DNA from: Acidovorax sp. sif1233
GTDB taxonomy: Bacteria; Pseudomonadota; Gammaproteobacteria; Burkholderiales; Burkholderiaceae_C
Reading direction: 5' to 3'
Assembly: GCF_019218755.1 (NCBI RefSeq)
Contig: NZ_JAHUWZ010000006.1
Coordinates: 248,001-312,000 of the forward strand
DNA: 64,000 nucleotides
Shown: positions 44,382 to 52,825 of the stretch, one piece after another
How the letters are laid out: each line of letters begins with the position of its first letter
Numbering within the stretch: the first letter of the stretch is position 1
Program-made: the position numbers and the translations under genes
The notes under the pieces: generated by a model
Seen by the model: only the letters and a program-made list of their open reading frames with translations
The model's database searches: none
What the model was told of the DNA's origin: nothing

Positions 44382-45824
44382 ATGGCTAGCTTTTCATCGA
44401 TAGGCATCGGCCTGGGCGGCAACGTGGACGTCAATGGGCTGATCAAGGCTTCGGTCGACGCCGTGAAGATCCCCATCACCAAGACCAACGGCCTGAACCA
44501 GCAGGCGGCCATCACGAATGCGAAGGTGTCTGCCTTCGGCCAGTTCAAATCCCTGGTCTCCACGCTGGCCGATGCCGCCAGCAAGCTCGCCAGCGTCACG
44601 GGCTGGAACGGGGTGAGCGCGACCTCCGCCAAGCCGGAAGCCGTGTCGGTCTCCGCCGTGGGCGGCGCCGCGGCGACGTCATTCAATGTGCAGGTGCAGA
44701 ACCTGGCCAAGGCGCAGTCCTCCATCTCCGTGGCGTTGTCGCCCGTCAAGCAGGCCGTCGGGGCGGGCACGCTGACCTTTGAAACGGGCAAGTGGTCCGG
44801 CGAGCCCAAGGTCTTCACGATGGGCAGCGCGGGCGCGGTCAATGTGGAAGTCAGCGCCACGGATACGCTGGCGGACGTCGCCAGCAAGATCAATGGCTCG
44901 AAGGCCGGCGTGACGGCCACCGTGCTGAGCGATGCCTCCGGCGAGCGCCTGATGCTGCGCAGCAAGACAACGGGCGAGGATGCCGGCTACCGGATGAGCG
45001 CGGCGGACGCCGACGGCAACCTGGCGGACGGTGCGGGCTTGTCGCGGCTCGTGGTGGGCGGCGTGACGGAGTATGCGGCGAACGCGAACGCGACCGTCAA
45101 CGGCGTTGCCGTCACTTCGGCAACGAATGCCTTTGCCGATACCGTGTCGGGCGTGACGTTCACGGCGCTGCAGGTCACCACGGGCGACGTGGCGGTGACG
45201 GTGGCCAAGGACAACTCTGCCGTGAAGAAGAACATCGAGGCCTTCGTGAGCGCATACAACGCCATCAATCAGGCGTTGAATGAGGTCACCAAGTACGACC
45301 AGGGCACCAAAACGGCGGGGTTGCTGCAGGGGGATAGCGCGGCGGTGACCTTGCAAAACACCTTGCGCATGGCGCTGCAGTCCGTGAACAGCTCGGGCGC
45401 GCTGCGCAATCTGTCTGCCGTGGGAGTGGTCTCGGAGGGCGGGCTCGGCAACGTGGCACCCACCGGCAACCTGACGCTCGACGCGACCAAGTTCAACAAG
45501 GCCATGGAAAACGCCGACGACGTCAAGGCTTTCTTCCGGGGGCCGGAGGGCGGCAGCGTGGAGGACGGGTTCGCCGGAAAATTCAAGGCGGTCACGACCA
45601 AGCTGCTCGCAAACGACGGGTTCTTCGCCAGCAAGGCAAAAATCTACGAGCAATCCCTCAAGCTCAATGCCAAGGACGTGGAGACGATCAACGATCGTGC
45701 GGACCGCCTGGAAAAGAGCCTGACGGCGCGCTACACCGCCCTTGATACAAAGATGTCGAGCCTGAATGCGCTCAATGCGTATATCTCGCAGCAGGTGACC
45801 ACCTGGAATAAATCCTCGGGCTGA
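44382..45824 (+). CDS. fliD: Flagellar filament cap protein FliD
   Basis: 480 residues from MASFSSIGIGLGGNVDVNGL; AGGAGGTGGG lies just before the ATG, so the open frame upstream is ignored. The N-terminal coiled coil, the central domains (VSVSAVGGAAATSFNVQVQN) and the C-terminal coiled coil (NDRADRLEKSLTARYTALD) match HAP2. It caps the filament and guides flagellin insertion. It ends 61 bp before fliS, with a FliA promoter between. Confidence 0.95.
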   Translation: MASFSSIGIGLGGNVDVNGLIKASVDAVKIPITKTNGLNQQAAITNAKVSAFGQFKSLVSTLADAASKLASVTGWNGVSATSAKPEAVSVSAVGGAAATSFNVQVQNLAKAQSSISVALSPVKQAVGAGTLTFETGKWSGEPKVFTMGSAGAVNVEVSATDTLADVASKINGSKAGVTATVLSDASGERLMLRSKTTGEDAGYRMSAADADGNLADGAGLSRLVVGGVTEYAANANATVNGVAVTSATNAFADTVSGVTFTALQVTTGDVAVTVAKDNSAVKKNIEAFVSAYNAINQALNEVTKYDQGTKTAGLLQGDSAAVTLQNTLRMALQSVNSSGALRNLSAVGVVSEGGLGNVAPTGNLTLDATKFNKAMENADDVKAFFRGPEGGSVEDGFAGKFKAVTTKLLANDGFFASKAKIYEQSLKLNAKDVETINDRADRLEKSLTARYTALDTKMSSLNALNAYISQQVTTWNKSSG

Positions 45825-45828
45825 CCGC

Positions 45829-45855
45829 TTCAGTTTTTCTGGCTGTAGCCGATAA
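45829..45855 (+). promoter_or_regulatory. FliA (sigma-28) promoter of fliS
   Basis: GCCGATAA (45848-45855) is a perfect -10 match; TTCAGTTT (45829-45836), 11 bases upstream, matches TAAAGTTT at six of eight. It is in the fliD-fliS gap, 30 bp from the fliS ATG, so fliST can be expressed apart from fliD. Confidence 0.8.
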
Positions 45856-45885
45856 CTAAAGTAATACATCGCAAGGATTGCCAGC

Positions 45886-46332
45886 ATGTTCAGCGCCTAT
45901 AGCCCCCGTGCAGCCAACGCTTATCAGCGTATCAATGTAGAAACCAGCATGCACACGATGGACCAGCACCAGCTGGTCAGCCTGCTGTATGAAGGTGTCC
46001 TGAACTCCATCGCCACGGCGCGGGGCGCCATGGCGCGCGGCGACGTGCTGGGCAAGGTCAACAATATCTCCAAGGCCGTCCGCATCATTGAAGAGGGGCT
46101 GAGCACGGCGCTCGACAAGGTGGATGGCGGAGAGCTGGCCCAGAACCTGGGAGCCTTGTATGACTACTGCCTGCACCGCCTGATCCTGGCGAATGCCCGC
46201 AACGACGATGCCATGATGCAGGAGGTCATGCGCCTGATCGAGCCGGTGGCGCAGGGCTGGAGCCAGATCAAGCAATCGGGCGCCGTCGCGGAGGCCGCCA
46301 CCCCGGGGCAGCCAGCACTGGTGGAGGCCTGA
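45886..46332 (+). CDS. fliS: Flagellin export chaperone FliS
   Basis: 148 residues, all-helical. Shows MFSAYSPRAANAYQRINVET, QLVSLLYEGVLNSIATARGA and KAVRIIEEGLSTALDKVDGG, the FliS pattern. It binds the flagellin C-terminus in the cytosol to block early polymerisation. It starts 30 bp from its own FliA promoter and precedes fliT by 3 bp. Confidence 0.94.
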   Translation: MFSAYSPRAANAYQRINVETSMHTMDQHQLVSLLYEGVLNSIATARGAMARGDVLGKVNNISKAVRIIEEGLSTALDKVDGGELAQNLGALYDYCLHRLILANARNDDAMMQEVMRLIEPVAQGWSQIKQSGAVAEAATPGQPALVEA

Positions 46333-46335
46333 ACC

Positions 46336-46635
46336 ATGTCCCACATGCTGATTGACTACTACAAGGCGATCGAAGACAGCAGCGCCAAGATGCTGGAGGC
46401 CGCCAGGCTCAAGGACTGGGATGGCGTGGTGCGCTATGAAGGAGCCTGTGCCGTGCTGATCGAGCAACTGCGCTTCAAGTCGCAGGAACACGAACTGCTG
46501 CCAGAGCACCGGCGCGAAAAGACCCGCATCATGCAGCGCATCCTGCGCAACGATGCCCAGATCCGTTGCCTGGCCGAGCCCTGGCTGGCGCAGTTCGAAC
46601 ACCTGTTCGAAGGCCAGCCGCAGATGATGCATTGA
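46336..46635 (+). CDS. fliT: FliT-like flagellar chaperone
   Basis: 99 residues, helical, following fliS by 3 bp. MLEAARLKDWDGVVRYEGAC resembles the second helix of FliT proteins, but the family is very divergent, so position after fliS is the stronger evidence. Predicted to bind FliD and possibly early regulators. A strong terminator follows. Confidence 0.75.
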   Translation: MSHMLIDYYKAIEDSSAKMLEAARLKDWDGVVRYEGACAVLIEQLRFKSQEHELLPEHRREKTRIMQRILRNDAQIRCLAEPWLAQFEHLFEGQPQMMH

Positions 46636-46660
46636 GGCATGCGCCAAGCCCCAGACAAAG

Positions 46661-46684
46661 CCGACCCCGCGAGGTCGGTTTTTT
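46661..46684 (+). terminator. Rho-independent terminator of fliDST
   Basis: CCGACC-CCGCGA-GGTCGG followed by six T residues, 26 bp past the fliT stop. Classic intrinsic terminator form. Confidence 0.92.
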
Positions 46685-46689
46685 CATGG

Positions 46690-46881
46690 ATGAAATACGG
46701 CGCTACCGCTTGTCCATCAGGCGCAAGCAGCTATTAAGTTGAGAGCAGCTGATTCCTGACGCTTGTCACGAAGCTGCCACGGCCAGCGATGCGTCGCGGA
46801 GCTCCCTGTGCTGAGAGTGTGGCGTGTCTTTTACGGAATAAAAAGTGCCTGTAGCCCTTATCCATAAAGCGCAAGCAGCTA
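46690..46881. repeat. Dispersed family B repeats, two copies
   Basis: The core GCGCAAGCAGCTA occurs at 46721-46733 and 46869-46881, and again at 31008-31020 in the flgN-fliA gap. Around it are similar AT-rich phrases (gcttgtccatcaggcgcaag; cttatccataaagcgcaagc). The repeats lie in the 414-bp gene-free gap between fliT and fliE, with family A copy 7 at its right end. Weaker relatives are at about 4545-4600 and 23484-23520. Confidence 0.75.
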
Positions 46882-46948
46882 CAAAATCAGGAGTAAGCGC
46901 AGACCTGCGCTGCCAGATACCGGCGCGCCCCCCCGCGAGGGATGCCCA

Positions 46949-47040
46949 GCAAGGGCCGCCCCGCAGCGAGGGCATCGTCCCCTTGCCCACAGCGCGCAGC
47001 GCTGTGAGAGCGAGGGGACGGCGCGCAGCGCCTCAGGGGA
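46949..47040 (-). repeat. Structured 3' repeat, family A copy 7 (variant form)
   Basis: Starts about 10 bases beyond the fliE stop on the minus strand with CCCCTGAGGCGCTGCGCG, then CCGTCCCCTCG and a GCGCAGCGCTGTG-type hairpin, ending in GGGCGGCCCTTGC as in copy 4. Same orientation as the rest. Confidence 0.75.
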
Positions 47041-47049
47041 GCGCCCCTG

Positions 47050-47361
47050 CTATACCTGCATGTTCATGATGTCGGTATAGGCCTGCACCATCCGGTTGCG
47101 CACGTGCAGCGTGGCCTGGAATCCGATCTGGGCCTTCTGGATCGCCACCATGGTTTCCTCGAGGCTGACGGAGGGGTTCTCCATCTGGACTTCCGTCTGC
47201 AGGTCGCTGGCACGGTTCTGGGCCGCACTGACCGACTGGAGCGCGCCTTTGAGCGCCCCTGAAAAACCCACTTCATTGGCGTCGTTTTGCGGCGCCGCAG
47301 CACGGCGCGCCACGCCAGCGCCCGTGAGCGGGGCGGTAGAGCTTGAGATGCGAAGGTCCAT
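47050..47361 (-). CDS. fliE: Flagellar MS ring-rod junction protein FliE
   Basis: 103 residues. Contains NPSVSLEETMVAIQKAQIGF and ATLHVRNRMVQAYTDIMNMQ, the conserved C-terminal half of FliE. It joins the MS ring to the rod and is the first exported rod part. It is divergent from fliF across 173 bp; in many bacteria the same divergent layout is seen. Confidence 0.95.
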   Translation of the reverse strand: MDLRISSSTAPLTGAGVARRAAAPQNDANEVGFSGALKGALQSVSAAQNRASDLQTEVQMENPSVSLEETMVAIQKAQIGFQATLHVRNRMVQAYTDIMNMQV

Positions 47362-47534
47362 GGCGGTGTCCGTGGGAATGGGGGTATGCTGCGTATCCTA
47401 GCCATCGCGCCCCCGCCCATCGCTCTGAATTGATGGCCAAACGCGCGGCTTATCCAGCGAACATTTTGAGGGCGTGGCCGAATAATCGACCCCACGCTTT
47501 GGTCCTTGTCGGGCCTGCCCTACTGGAAAGCAAG

Positions 47535-49226
47535 ATGTCTGCAGTTGCTGAAGTTCCTCTCACTCCCCCTGCCGGCCCGAACTGGCTGCAGCGGCTGTCT
47601 GCCCTGGACAGGGCGCAGCGCATGCGGCTGGGCGTGGGTGCGGCGCTCCTGGTGGCGGCGGCCATTGCGGCCATCGTGCTGGGGCGCCAGCCCGACTACC
47701 GGGTGCTGTTCGCCAACCTGAACGACAAGGATGGCGGTGCCATCGTCGCCCAGCTGTCGCAGATGAACGTGCCCTACAAGCATGCCGACGGCGGCGGTGC
47801 GATCCTGATCCCCGCCGACCGCGTGCATGACGTGCGCTTGCGCCTGGCCACCCAGGGCCTGCCCAAGGGTTCCGTGGCGGGCTTCGAGCTGATGGAGTCC
47901 AGCAAATTCGGAATGACGCAGTTTCAGGAACGCCTGAACTTCCAGCGGGGCCTGGAGGGTGAACTCACCCGCTCCATCCAGGCGCTGTCGTCCGTGCAGG
48001 GCGCGCGCGTGCACCTGGCGCTTCCCAATCAGAATGGCTTTTTCCGGGAGCAGCAAAAACCCTCGGCCTCCGTGCTGGTGAGCCTGCATCCCGGCCGCGT
48101 GCTCGACCGTGCCCAGCTGGCGGGCATCGTGCACCTGGTCGCCTCCAGCGTGCCGGAACTGGCGCCCTCCGCCGTGAGCGTGCTGGACGACACGGGCAAG
48201 CTGCTGTCCCAATCGCCCGATGGCGCCGCCGGAACCGGGGTCGACGCGCAGCAACTGCTGTATGTGCAGCAGATCGAGCAGCAGTACACCCGCCGGATCC
48301 TGGACATCCTGGAACCCGTGGTGGGCCGCAACAACGTCAAGGCGCAGGTGACGGCCGAGGTGGACTTCACCCAGACCGAATCCACATCCGAGCAGCACCG
48401 CCCCAACCTCGCCACCGATGCCAGCGCCATCCGCAGCCAGCAGATCGTGGAAAGCTCCGGTCCGCAGGGCAATCCGCTGCCCACGGGCGTGCCTGGCGCC
48501 ACGACCAACCAGCCTCCCGCGGCTGCGGCGGCGCCCATCAACGGCGCCAATCCGGCACCCACGGCGGCGGGCCAGCAGGCCCAGGGCGCGCAGGCAGCGG
48601 CGAGCAAGCGCGAATCCATCACCAATTACGAAGTGGACAAGACCGTGCGCGTGACACGTGGCGGCAGCGGCGCCCTCAAGCGGGTGAGTGCGGCGGTGGT
48701 CGTGAACTACCAGTCCGCCGAGGACAAGGGCAAGACGGTATCCAAGGCGCTCACGCCAGAGCAGCTCGAGCAGATGACCGCCCTGGTGCGCGAAACCATT
48801 GGCTTCAACCGGGATCGTGGCGACTCGGTCAACCTCATGAACACCCCGTTCCAGGTGGACGCGACGCCTGCCAACGACGTTCCGCTGTGGAAACAGCCTG
48901 AAGTGATCGAACTGGCCAAGACCTTCGCCTGGCCAGTGGGTGCGGTTCTGTTCGCGGCCCTGGTGCTGCTGGGCCTGGTGCGGCCGGCGCTCAAGGGCGG
49001 CGCCGCTGCCAAGCCCCGCGCCATCCCGGTGGCCGGCGGCCAGCTCGACGCCGTGGAGTCCGAAACACCCGAGCGCCCCGCGCTGCCTGCGCCCGCCGCG
49101 AAGAACGAAGTGCTTCCCGCCACGCCGGAGCAGCTGCGCCTGGAAGAGGCGCGGGTGCTGGCCAAGGAGAACCCTGTGGCCGTGGCCAATATCCTGAAGA
49201 CCTGGCTTAACGGCGAGCCAGTCTGA
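47535..49226 (+). CDS. fliF: Flagellar MS-ring protein FliF
   Basis: 563 residues from MSAVAEVPLTPPAGPNWLQR, with GGAAAG upstream. Two membrane helices bracket a large periplasmic part (first: LGVGAALLVAAAIAAIVLG; second: FAWPVGAVLFAALVLLGLV). RVHLALPNQNGFFREQQKPS and NYEVDKTVRVTRGG are ring-building motifs. The C-terminal tail binds FliG. First gene of the fliFGHIJK run. Confidence 0.96.
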   Translation: MSAVAEVPLTPPAGPNWLQRLSALDRAQRMRLGVGAALLVAAAIAAIVLGRQPDYRVLFANLNDKDGGAIVAQLSQMNVPYKHADGGGAILIPADRVHDVRLRLATQGLPKGSVAGFELMESSKFGMTQFQERLNFQRGLEGELTRSIQALSSVQGARVHLALPNQNGFFREQQKPSASVLVSLHPGRVLDRAQLAGIVHLVASSVPELAPSAVSVLDDTGKLLSQSPDGAAGTGVDAQQLLYVQQIEQQYTRRILDILEPVVGRNNVKAQVTAEVDFTQTESTSEQHRPNLATDASAIRSQQIVESSGPQGNPLPTGVPGATTNQPPAAAAAPINGANPAPTAAGQQAQGAQAAASKRESITNYEVDKTVRVTRGGSGALKRVSAAVVVNYQSAEDKGKTVSKALTPEQLEQMTALVRETIGFNRDRGDSVNLMNTPFQVDATPANDVPLWKQPEVIELAKTFAWPVGAVLFAALVLLGLVRPALKGGAAAKPRAIPVAGGQLDAVESETPERPALPAPAAKNEVLPATPEQLRLEEARVLAKENPVAVANILKTWLNGEPV

Positions 49227-49253
49227 CCGCCGACATCACGGACGACGACCACC

Positions 49254-50249
49254 ATGGACGACCAAGGACTCAACGACGCAGCCATCATGCTGATGTCCCT
49301 CGGCGAGGAAGAGGCGGCCGAAGTGTTCAAGCATTTCTCGCCCAAGGAAGTGCAGAAGCTCGGCGAAACCATTGCGCGCATGCGCTCGGTGTCGCGCGAC
49401 AAGGTGGACGAGGTCATCAACAAGTTCTCCAACGCGGCGGCGGCGCAGAGCCTTCTGGTGTCGGATACCGGCAACTACGTGCGCGCCGTGCTGCGGCGTG
49501 CGCTGGGGGATGACAAGGCCGGGCTGCTCATCGACCGCATCCTGCAGGGGGGCGACGTCTCGGGCATCGAAAGCCTGAAGTGGATGGACCCGCTGTCCGT
49601 GGCCGAGTTGCTGCGCAACGAACATCCCCAGATCGTCGCGGCCATCCTGGTGCACCTGGACAGCGACCAGGCATCGGGCATCCTGATGCACCTCACGGAC
49701 CGCCAGCGCAGTGAAATTCTGTTGCGCGTGGCCACGCTCGAAGGCATACAGCCGACGGCGCTCAAGGACCTCAACGAGGTGCTGTTCAAGGTGCTGGCCG
49801 GCGGCGACAAGATCCGCAAGAGCTCGCTCGGCGGCGTCAAGGCAGCGGCCGAGATCATCAACCTGCTGGGCGGCAACATGGATGCCGTGGTGCTGGAGTC
49901 CATCCGCGGCTACGACCCCGACCTGGCCCAGAAGATCATGGACAAGATGTTCGTGTTCGAGGACGTGCTCAAGCTCGACGACAAGGCGATCCAGACCGTG
50001 CTCAAGGAAGTGGCTTCCGAAACGCTCATCGTTGCGCTCAAGGGAGCGGTGCCGGAGTTGCGCGAGAAGTTCCTCTCGAACATGTCCTCGCGTGCTTCCG
50101 AAGCGCTGCGGGAAGACCTCGAATCGCGCGGCCCGATGCGGCTGTCCGAAGTCGAGGCCCAGCAGAAGGAAATTCTCAAGACCGTGCGTCGCCTGTCCGA
50201 CGAGGGTCAGATCGTGATTGGATCCGGCGGTGATGATGCCTTCGTCTAG
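49254..50249 (+). CDS. fliG: Flagellar motor switch protein FliG
   Basis: 331 residues. Contains AAIMLMSLGEEEAAEVFKHF at the N-terminus, NEHPQIVAAILVHLDSDQAS (EHPQ motif) in the middle and the charged torque helix KLDDKAIQTVLKEVASETLI at the C-terminus. Part of the C ring; meets MotA. It follows fliF by 27 bp and overlaps fliH. Confidence 0.97.
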   Translation: MDDQGLNDAAIMLMSLGEEEAAEVFKHFSPKEVQKLGETIARMRSVSRDKVDEVINKFSNAAAAQSLLVSDTGNYVRAVLRRALGDDKAGLLIDRILQGGDVSGIESLKWMDPLSVAELLRNEHPQIVAAILVHLDSDQASGILMHLTDRQRSEILLRVATLEGIQPTALKDLNEVLFKVLAGGDKIRKSSLGGVKAAAEIINLLGGNMDAVVLESIRGYDPDLAQKIMDKMFVFEDVLKLDDKAIQTVLKEVASETLIVALKGAVPELREKFLSNMSSRASEALREDLESRGPMRLSEVEAQQKEILKTVRRLSDEGQIVIGSGGDDAFV

Positions 50250-50955
50250 CCAGCGTTCGTACTCGCGCTTCATCCCCAGCGAGGAAGTCGGCGATTTCAC
50301 ACAGTGGAAGTTTGGCGCCGTGGATGGCTCCGACCTCGTCGAGCCAGAACCAGAGCCCGTGGCCGAGATTCCGGTCGAAATAGACGAGGCCGCGCAGCAG
50401 GCGCTGGTCCAGCAGGCGTGTGACGACGCGTATGCCGAGGGCTTTGCCCAGGGCCAGGCCCAAACGGCACTGGAGTGGCAGCGCCGCATGGATGACTACA
50501 TCGCGCAGCAAGGGAACGAAGCCGCCCTGCGCCTTCAGGGTGTGATGCAGACGCTGGACGCGAGCCTGATCGACATGCAGCAGCAGATGGCCCAGCAGCT
50601 GCTGGAACTGGCGTGCGACATCGCACGCCAGGTGGTGCGCCAGGAGCTGTCCGTCAACCCCAATGCCCTGCAGCCCGTGGTGCGGGAGGCCGTGGGCATG
50701 CTGGTGACCGAAGGCCGGCCCGCGATGGTCCGGTTGAACCCCGCCGACATGGAGGCGATGGCCCAGCCCATGCGCGAGGAGATGGATGCGCCGGGGGTGC
50801 AGTGGATGGCCGATGCCGCAGTACCGCCAGGCGGCTGTCTGGTCGAGTCTGCGGGCACCGTGGTGGATGGCAGCCTGGACAAGCGCTGGCAGCGCGCCAT
50901 CGCGGCGCTGGGCCTCCAGTCGCCCTGGCAGGAGGAGGGCGGCGATGAGCGTTGA
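50233..50955 (+). CDS. fliH: Flagellar export ATPase regulator FliH
   Basis: 240 residues from an ATG inside the end of fliG (17-bp overlap); a TTG at 50218 or an ATG one codon later are alternatives. Residues about 60-110 are coiled-coil with [20 protein letters not shown], and the C-terminal part ([19 protein letters not shown]) is the FliI-binding domain. It regulates FliI and docks it at the C ring. It overlaps fliI by 11 bp. Confidence 0.9.
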   Translation: MMPSSSQRSYSRFIPSEEVGDFTQWKFGAVDGSDLVEPEPEPVAEIPVEIDEAAQQALVQQACDDAYAEGFAQGQAQTALEWQRRMDDYIAQQGNEAALRLQGVMQTLDASLIDMQQQMAQQLLELACDIARQVVRQELSVNPNALQPVVREAVGMLVTEGRPAMVRLNPADMEAMAQPMREEMDAPGVQWMADAAVPPGGCLVESAGTVVDGSLDKRWQRAIAALGLQSPWQEEGGDER

Positions 50956-52339
50956 AGCCCCCGCCGCCTGGACACGCCTCATCGAGGATGCGCGCGAGCG
51001 TGTTGCCGAGGGCGCTCCGCTGGAAACACGCGGCACCCTGACACGGCTGACAGGCCTGGTGCTGGAGGCCGTGGGCATCCGCGTGCCGGTGGGCTCGCAG
51101 TGCATGGTCCAGATGCCGGGCCATGCCCCGGTGCTGGCCGAGGTGGTGGGGTTCTCCGCCGATCGCGCGTTTCTGATGCCGGCGGGAGACATCCACGGGC
51201 TGTCCAGCGGCGCGAGCGTGGTGCCGGCGGCACCCTACGTTCCCATGCCGCGACTGGGCGAGCCCGCGCGGGCCATCCAGCGCGCCGGTGTGCTGCGCTT
51301 GCCCATGGGCGAGGGCCTGCTCGGACGGGTGGTGGACGCGCAGGGCCTGCCGCTGGACCATGGCGGGCCGGTGCAGGACGTGGTGTCCGAGCCCATGGGG
51401 CGCCGCCAGATCAATGCCATGGACCGCGATCCCGTGCGCGAATCGCTGGACACCGGCGTGCGCGCCATCAACGCCCTGCTCACGGTGGGGCGCGGCCAGC
51501 GCCTGGGCCTGTTCGCAGGCTCTGGGGTGGGCAAGAGCGTCCTGCTGGGCATGATGGCCCGCTACACCCGCGCCGACGTGATCGTGGTGGGGCTGATTGG
51601 CGAGCGGGGGCGCGAAGTCAAGGAATTCGTCGAGGACATCCTGGGCGAAGACGGCCGCGCGCGCTCGGTCGTGGTGGCCGCTCCGGCGGACGCACCCCCC
51701 CTGCTGCGCATGCAGGGCGCGGCCTATGCCACGGCCGTGGCCGAGCATTTCCGCGACAAGGGCAAGCACGTGCTGCTGCTCATGGATTCATTGACCCGCT
51801 ATGCGATGGCCCAGCGCGAAATCGCGCTGGCCATTGGCGAACCCCCTGCCACCAAGGGCTATCCGCCCTCCTGTTTCGCCAAGCTCCCTCAACTCGTGGA
51901 GCGCAGCGGCAACGGACTGCATGGCGTCGGGTCCATCACGGCCTTCTATACAGTGCTCTCGGAAGGGGATGACCAGCAGGACCCCATCGCCGACGCGGCG
52001 CGCGCCATCCTGGATGGCCACATCGTGCTCTCGCGCGCGCTGGCCGAGACGGGCCATTTCCCCGCCATCGACATCGAGCAATCCGCGTCGCGCGTGATGC
52101 ACAACGTGGTGTCGCGCGGGCATTTCGACCTGGCGCGGCGCTTTCGGGCGGTGTACTCGCGCTACCAGAAAAGCCGCGATCTGGTGCAGGTGGGCGCCTA
52201 TATGAGCGGCTCCGATCCGGCGCTGGACGAGGCCATCCGTCTGCAGCCGCAGATGGCGGGGTTCCTGCAGCAGGACATGTTCGAGGCGGCCTCCATGGAC
52301 CAGAGCGTCGCGGGCATGGCGGCGGTGCTGGACCACTGA
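50945..52339 (+). CDS. fliI: Flagellar export ATPase FliI
   Basis: 464 residues from the ATG at 50945 inside the end of fliH. The Walker A motif [11 protein letters not shown] is near residues 190-200, [18 protein letters not shown] follows, and the Walker B strand is [18 protein letters not shown]. Relative of the F1-ATPase beta subunit; supports export of flagellar substrates. Confidence 0.97.
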   Translation: MSVEAPAAWTRLIEDARERVAEGAPLETRGTLTRLTGLVLEAVGIRVPVGSQCMVQMPGHAPVLAEVVGFSADRAFLMPAGDIHGLSSGASVVPAAPYVPMPRLGEPARAIQRAGVLRLPMGEGLLGRVVDAQGLPLDHGGPVQDVVSEPMGRRQINAMDRDPVRESLDTGVRAINALLTVGRGQRLGLFAGSGVGKSVLLGMMARYTRADVIVVGLIGERGREVKEFVEDILGEDGRARSVVVAAPADAPPLLRMQGAAYATAVAEHFRDKGKHVLLLMDSLTRYAMAQREIALAIGEPPATKGYPPSCFAKLPQLVERSGNGLHGVGSITAFYTVLSEGDDQQDPIADAARAILDGHIVLSRALAETGHFPAIDIEQSASRVMHNVVSRGHFDLARRFRAVYSRYQKSRDLVQVGAYMSGSDPALDEAIRLQPQMAGFLQQDMFEAASMDQSVAGMAAVLDH

Positions 52340-52358
52340 ACACAGCGGGTCGCCAGCC

Positions 52359-52820
52359 ATGTCCAGCCTCAATTCCCTGTCCGTCGCCGTCGAGGTGGCG
52401 TCCCGCAAGCGGGACGACGCGCGCAAGGTGCTGCAGGACACGCAGGCAGCGCAGCAGGCGGCACGCGCCCAGCTCGACCAGCTCGAAGACTATGCCCGTG
52501 AAACGCAAGCGCGGTGGGGCATGAAGGCCGACACCACGATGAAGCCCGAGGTGATGTACCACCACTACCAGTTCATGGACCGTTTGGGACATGCGGCGGG
52601 TGTCCAGACCGGGGTGGTGGGTGACCATGCCAACCGGGTGGAGGCGGCCCGGCGCAGCCTGCTGGAGGCGGAACTGCGGCTGGCCAGCCTGCGCAAGGTC
52701 ATGGAGAAGCGGCGCCACGACCTGGAGCGGGCTGAAATGCGAAGAGATCAGAAACAAACCGATGAACGGGCTGCCCTGCAGTACCGAAGTGCGATGCAAG
52801 GCTCTGCGGGCCGGGAGTAG
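52359..52820 (+). CDS. fliJ: Flagellar export chaperone FliJ
   Basis: 153 residues, almost entirely helical coiled coil (VLQDTQAAQQAARAQLDQLE and LRKVMEKRRHDLERAEMRRD), which is the FliJ pattern. It acts as the stalk in the FliI ring. It is 19 bp after fliI and 5 bp before fliK. Confidence 0.9.
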   Translation: MSSLNSLSVAVEVASRKRDDARKVLQDTQAAQQAARAQLDQLEDYARETQARWGMKADTTMKPEVMYHHYQFMDRLGHAAGVQTGVVGDHANRVEAARRSLLEAELRLASLRKVMEKRRHDLERAEMRRDQKQTDERAALQYRSAMQGSAGRE

Positions 52821-52825
52821 TGACA

